Source: Candidatus Odyssella sp.
GTDB taxonomy: Bacteria; Pseudomonadota; Alphaproteobacteria; Paracaedibacterales; Paracaedibacteraceae
Length of the DNA stretch: 64,000 nt
Assembly: GCA_020718185.1 (NCBI GenBank)
Contig: DYSP01000003.1
Span: 1-64,000 of the forward strand
Direction: 5' to 3'
Shown here: one piece after another, positions 60,086 through 64,000 of the stretch
Layout of the letters: each line of letters begins with the position of its first letter
Numbering within the stretch: the first letter of the stretch is position 1
Position numbers and translations under genes: made by a program
Notes under the pieces: model-generated
Told to the model about the DNA's origin: nothing
The model's input: the letters and a program-made list of their open reading frames with translations, nothing else
The model's database searches: none

Positions 60086-61094
60086 TTTTAATCTCCGCCA
60101 AAGGCCAACGTGGGCGGGGGGTAAAGTCTAATTGTGAAACATAGCCCGCCGCTAAACGTTCAAGTCCCGCCCATGCAATCATTGCCGCATTATCTGTGCA
60201 CAGCGCTGGCGGAGGCACAACCAGCCTTTTTTGATGATTTGTCGCAACGTCTTCTAGTTTTTGACGTAAATATTGATTCGCCGCTACCCCTCCTGCGATC
60301 ACCAAATCTGTGATGCCAAGCCCATGGAGGGTCAAGCAATTTGTTAAACGATCACCTAACGTTTCAGCAATTGTTTGTTGAAAACTCGCGGCAATATCAG
60401 CGCGATCTTGGTCATTTTTTATCTCATGCTCAATGATTTGACGCACAGCTGTTTTTAAGCCAGAAAAGGATAAATCACACCCAGGTTTGCGCTTTAAAGG
60501 TTTGGATAAAGTAAAGCGATTGGGGTTTCCGTGCTTTGCCAGTTTTTCTATTGCAGGGCCGCCTGGATAATCTAATTCAAGTAATTGAGCTGTTTTATCA
60601 AAAGCTTCTCCAACGGCATCATCCATTGTTTGACCAAGTATTTCATAGATGCCTAAAGCTTTTGCAAGAATGAATTGACAGTGCCCACCAGAGATTAACA
60701 GCAAAATAAATGGGAAAGGTACATTATCTGTTAGCCTTGCGGTAAGGGCATGACCTTCTAAATGGTTGATAGCAATAAAAGGTTTTTCATGAACCGCTGC
60801 AATGCTTTTGGCGGTCATTACGCCCACCATCACGCCCCCAATCAATCCAGGGCCTGCGGTTACGGCAATAGCATCGATGTCTTTTAATGTGAGATGGGCT
60901 TGCTCTAACGCTTGATTGATGACATCTTTTAAATAAACAAGATGACTGCGCGCGGCAATTTCAGGCACAACACCACCATAAGGAAGATGATCTTGCATTT
61001 GCGAATACACAATATTTGATAAAATAGTTTTATCACTGCTAACCACAGAGGCTGCTGTTTCATCACAACTTGTTTCAATGCCTAAAACTAACAA
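60075..61094 (-). CDS. tsaD: tRNA threonylcarbamoyladenosine biosynthesis protein TsaD
   Basis: LVLGIETSCDETAASVV, AVTAGPGLIGGVMVG, INHLEGHALTARL, LLISGGHCQ; start trimmed from 61157. Confidence 0.97.
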   Translation of the reverse strand: MLVLGIETSCDETAASVVSSDKTILSNIVYSQMQDHLPYGGVVPEIAARSHLVYLKDVINQALEQAHLTLKDIDAIAVTAGPGLIGGVMVGVMTAKSIAAVHEKPFIAINHLEGHALTARLTDNVPFPFILLLISGGHCQFILAKALGIYEILGQTMDDAVGEAFDKTAQLLELDYPGGPAIEKLAKHGNPNRFTLSKPLKRKPGCDLSFSGLKTAVRQIIEHEIKNDQDRADIAASFQQTIAETLGDRLTNCLTLHGLGITDLVIAGGVAANQYLRQKLEDVATNHQKRLVVPPPALCTDNAAMIAWAGLERLAAGYVSQLDFTPRPRWPLAEIKNEV

Positions 61095-61266
61095 TCTTCT
61101 TCGCCAATAAATACTTATTTCTATAACGAAAGTATGACTACTGATGGTGTAAATCAAGAGTTTATACTTTTTTTAAGATATTTCTAAAGTTTAAACAGAA
61201 GAAGTAGTGAGATGGGGGAAAAAATGATAGCATGAGTGTGTAATCAGTTTATAAAAAGCAATGAAT

Positions 61267-61427
61267 ATACTCATCATGAATGAAAAAGCGAATTTCTATC
61301 AATCGACGTTTGGGCTCTTTTTTTTGGCTGACCTCCGCAGGGAGAGCCTACTCGCATTGTCGGTCAACCAAAAAAATCGCCTCAAATCTCGATGCTATAA
61401 ATCCTCATTTCCAATCACGAAGAGTAT
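61267..61427. repeat. About 160-bp imperfect inverted repeat
   Basis: ATACTCATCATGAATGAAAAAGCGAATTTCTATCAATCGACGTTTGGGCTC... pairs with ...GCCTCAAATCTCGATGCTATAAATCCTCATTTCCAATCACGAAGAGTAT. Confidence 0.7.
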
Positions 61428-61468
61428 AGAGGCGCGTTGACATTGAAGAAGTTAATGGAAAAAGTGAG

Positions 61469-61915
61469 ATGAAGAATTTTAATAATCTTCTTAAAAAGAT
61501 TGCGACACCCATTTGTCAACAGTATGGCTTTGTTGCGGCGACTGTTTTAATGGATTGGCACCTAATTGTGGGTGAGAAATTTTCCGCCCTTTGCCAGCCT
61601 GAAAAAATTGCTTTTCCTAACCAAAAAAGAAATAATGGACTTTTATATATCTCAACGTCCAGTGCTTTTGCACCAGAATTATCCTATCTTGAAGCAATGA
61701 TTGTTGATAAAGTTAATAAGTATTTTGGATACAATGCAGTTCAACGGTTGATTATTCGCCACAAGAATATGGCGCCTCGTGTGACAAAATCTCAAGCACC
61801 CAAACAAGTGTGCGCAGCAGATGTAGTATTAATTGAAGAGTATATTCAAGATATTGAAAACCCTGAATTGAAAACAGCTTTACGTAATTTAGGGCTAGGC
61901 ATATTTAAGAAGTGA
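61469..61915 (+). CDS. DUF721 / DciA-like protein
   Basis: LMDWHLIVGEKFSALCQPEKIAFP, LSYLEAMIVDKVNKYFGYNAVQRLIIR. Confidence 0.85.
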   Translation: MKNFNNLLKKIATPICQQYGFVAATVLMDWHLIVGEKFSALCQPEKIAFPNQKRNNGLLYISTSSAFAPELSYLEAMIVDKVNKYFGYNAVQRLIIRHKNMAPRVTKSQAPKQVCAADVVLIEEYIQDIENPELKTALRNLGLGIFKK

Positions 61916-61922
61916 TGTAAAT

Positions 61923-63194
61923 GTGACGCGTTTGTTAATTGAAAGTACCGAGCAACTTATTCACTATTTTCAGCAAGGCGAAAAAAAGCCTGATTCTCTG
62001 TTAATTGGGACAGAACACGAACAGCTTTTGTTTTTTAAAGACACTAAAACACGGGTTCCTTATGATGGGGAAAGGGGCATTCGTTCTATTTTAGAAGCTT
62101 TTGTCGCACAAGGGTGGAAGCCAATTCTAGAAAAAAATCAACCTATTGCGTTATTGTCTCCCGATGCTACTCATACAATTAGTCTAGAGCCAGGGGGGCA
62201 ATTTGAGCTTTCAGGAGCACCGTTACCCAATCTGCATGATTCGTATGATGAGTTGACCAGCTATCTTCAACAGCTAGATCTGATCCTTACCACTAAAAGT
62301 ATTGATCGGCTAGGTGTTGGTTTTGATCCTATAAGTAAGCGGCAAGATGTGCCGTGGATGCCTAAGCAGCGCTATAAAATTATGCGCGACTATATGCCAA
62401 CAAAGGGAAATCATGGCCTGGATATGATGACACGCACGTGTACAATTCAGGTAAATTTAGATTATGTCAGTGAACAAGATTTTGTCCATAAAATGCGTGT
62501 AGCAATGGGATTACAGCCAATTTTATCTGCTTTATTTGCGACTTCCTCGGTTGTTGAAGGTAAGGATTCTGGGTATAAAAGTTATCGTAATTTTATCTGG
62601 TTGGATACTGATCCAGATCGTTGCGGACTTTTACCTTTTGTTTTTGATGAAAATATGGGTTATGCACGATATGTTGAATATCTTCTTGATATTCCAATGT
62701 ATTATATTAACTACCAAGGCCAAATGCTGGTTTCTGGGCAACCCTTTCGAGATTTCTTAGATAAAAAATTAGCGGTTTTACCTGGAAAGTCCCCGACGAG
62801 GGCGGATTGGGTTCATCACATCAGTATGACTTTTCCTGAAGTGCGACTAAAGCGTTATCTTGAACTCAGATCTGCCGATTGTGGTGATGATTCCATGATT
62901 TTGGCGTTGTCAGCTTTATGGGTGGGAATACTATATGATGCAGAAAACTTGAAAATGGGTCATGATTATATTCGCACCCTTCCTTTTTCTACAATTCATC
63001 AGGTTTACAGTGCAGTTCCCAAACAAGGATTAGCAACATTATTGCAAGACGAACCCATAGGTCATTTAGCACGGCAGTGGGTGGAAAAGAGCAAAGAAGG
63101 ACTTTGTCGTCGTCGTTATTTAAATGCAAAAGGCCAAGATGAAACTATTTATCTTGAGCCTCTTTTTGCCATTTTAGAAAAAGAAGGATATTAA
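61923..63194 (+). CDS. gshA: Glutamate-cysteine ligase (alphaproteobacterial/plant-type)
   Basis: LIGTEHEQLLFF, ISLEPGGQFELSGAPLPNLH, DMMTRTCTIQVNLDY, LELRSADCGDDS. Confidence 0.95.
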   Translation: MTRLLIESTEQLIHYFQQGEKKPDSLLIGTEHEQLLFFKDTKTRVPYDGERGIRSILEAFVAQGWKPILEKNQPIALLSPDATHTISLEPGGQFELSGAPLPNLHDSYDELTSYLQQLDLILTTKSIDRLGVGFDPISKRQDVPWMPKQRYKIMRDYMPTKGNHGLDMMTRTCTIQVNLDYVSEQDFVHKMRVAMGLQPILSALFATSSVVEGKDSGYKSYRNFIWLDTDPDRCGLLPFVFDENMGYARYVEYLLDIPMYYINYQGQMLVSGQPFRDFLDKKLAVLPGKSPTRADWVHHISMTFPEVRLKRYLELRSADCGDDSMILALSALWVGILYDAENLKMGHDYIRTLPFSTIHQVYSAVPKQGLATLLQDEPIGHLARQWVEKSKEGLCRRRYLNAKGQDETIYLEPLFAILEKEGY

Positions 63195-63234
63195 AAAAAC
63201 CCGCCACATTCCTTGCTTCTAATAATGCAAGTTG

Positions 63235-64000
63235 TTATTTTAATTTAAATATTTCCTTTTCTTCATTCCTTGCTTTTATTGCATCGAAGTTCACTATGAA
63301 TTGAATGTGATAGCCATAAAATTCAAGGCCAAATTCTTTTGTAGCCGTTTCTAGCGATTGAAGATTATGCAGCCTATCATCAACTAGAATAATTTTTTGA
63401 ATAGCTGGCAAGTTTTTTTCTCTTCTATATTTTGACAAAGCCAGATAGAAATCCTTAAATACTTTGCCTTTAGTATTCAAATTATGTGCAAAAAGAATCC
63501 CTTTATAGTAAAAAGCCTCACAATCATGATAATGTGGTGGATGAGTTTTGCATTTCTTTTGGTTTTCTTCACATCATTTTAAATCTGGATAAATTTGATT
63601 GGTATAAGTTTTTTTGAAAGAAAATTCACTGAGTCGATCAAAATCAACATTATGCTTTTTTAATTGAGTATAAGTAATTTCTGCAACAATAGGTCTGCGG
63701 GCTGTAAAAGCAAGTGTAACAGCGTTTTTTTCATGAGATTTTGTTATAAAGTCGTGAATTGCTTCATCAACAAGTCGAGTAGTGATCATTTCCTGAGCTT
63801 TAACCCAACGATCATATACTTTTAAATTTGCTTCTGCTGGAGTCAGTTTCGTTTTAGTGAGTTCTTCTTTGACGATGTGTGAAAAATAATCATCTGATCC
63901 ATAATGAGAATTAGGGGTCAAAATGGTATTATCAATATCAATTAATAAGAGCGTGTGTTCATCAATTTGCGCATGATGATCAATCTCATTAAATTTAATG
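63235..64000 (-). pseudogene. DUF2608/HAD-like protein with an in-frame TGA, running off the right edge
   Basis: DEHTLLLIDIDNTILTPNSHYG... to ...NQIYPDLK-TGA-CEENQKKCKTHPPHYHDCEAFYYKGILFAHN...; both halves in the same frame. Confidence 0.65.

Noticed and set aside
63574-63576. Selenocysteine at the in-frame TGA of the DUF2608-like gene
   Set aside because: No recognisable SECIS hairpin or Sec-family context; HAD/DUF2608 proteins are not known selenoproteins; a nonsense mutation is simpler.
1-64000. CRISPR array or cas genes
   Set aside because: No regularly spaced short direct repeats and no cas-like ORFs seen.
1-64000. Prophage or integrative element
   Set aside because: No integrase, capsid, terminase or transposase ORFs; only short non-autonomous repeats.

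Overview
AT-rich alphaproteobacterial chromosome segment. The gene families suggest a host-associated lineage, possibly Holosporales/Rickettsiales-like, but this is inference from gene content only. Most of the window is ordinary housekeeping: rpe, sdhAF4-like, ccmABCDE, dapE/dapD, the engB-yidC-yidD-rnpA-rpmH block, mlaA/mlaC-like, murA, dcd, tRNA-Thr, trmJ/cysS/gltX, lnt, comM-like, gshB, a thiXYZ-like ABC transporter, miaA, tolQRAB, phr, ubiA, rpiB, mmsB/mmsA, aquaporin, cytochrome b561 plus hybrid kinase, fdxA, carD, gpsA, tsaD and gshA. Accessory highlights: (1) a tandemly duplicated promoter-plus-micro-ORF unit at 12.88-13.43 kb encoding two related 22-23 aa peptides, the best candidate for something undescribed; (2) a cobalamin riboswitch ahead of a btuB-like/tonB-like pair; (3) a cluster of small or predicted secreted proteins at 38-43 kb, including one with an SV40-like NLS motif and one whose signal peptide is out of frame by one T in a poly-T tract; (4) a 142-bp MITE-like element with terminal inverted repeats and a TAGTT target duplication, plus a short derivative and a solo end; (5) two other long imperfect inverted repeats; (6) several accessory genes interrupted by frameshifts or an in-frame stop, while core genes are intact. 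All calls come from reading the sequence and the supplied ORFs; no searches were run.
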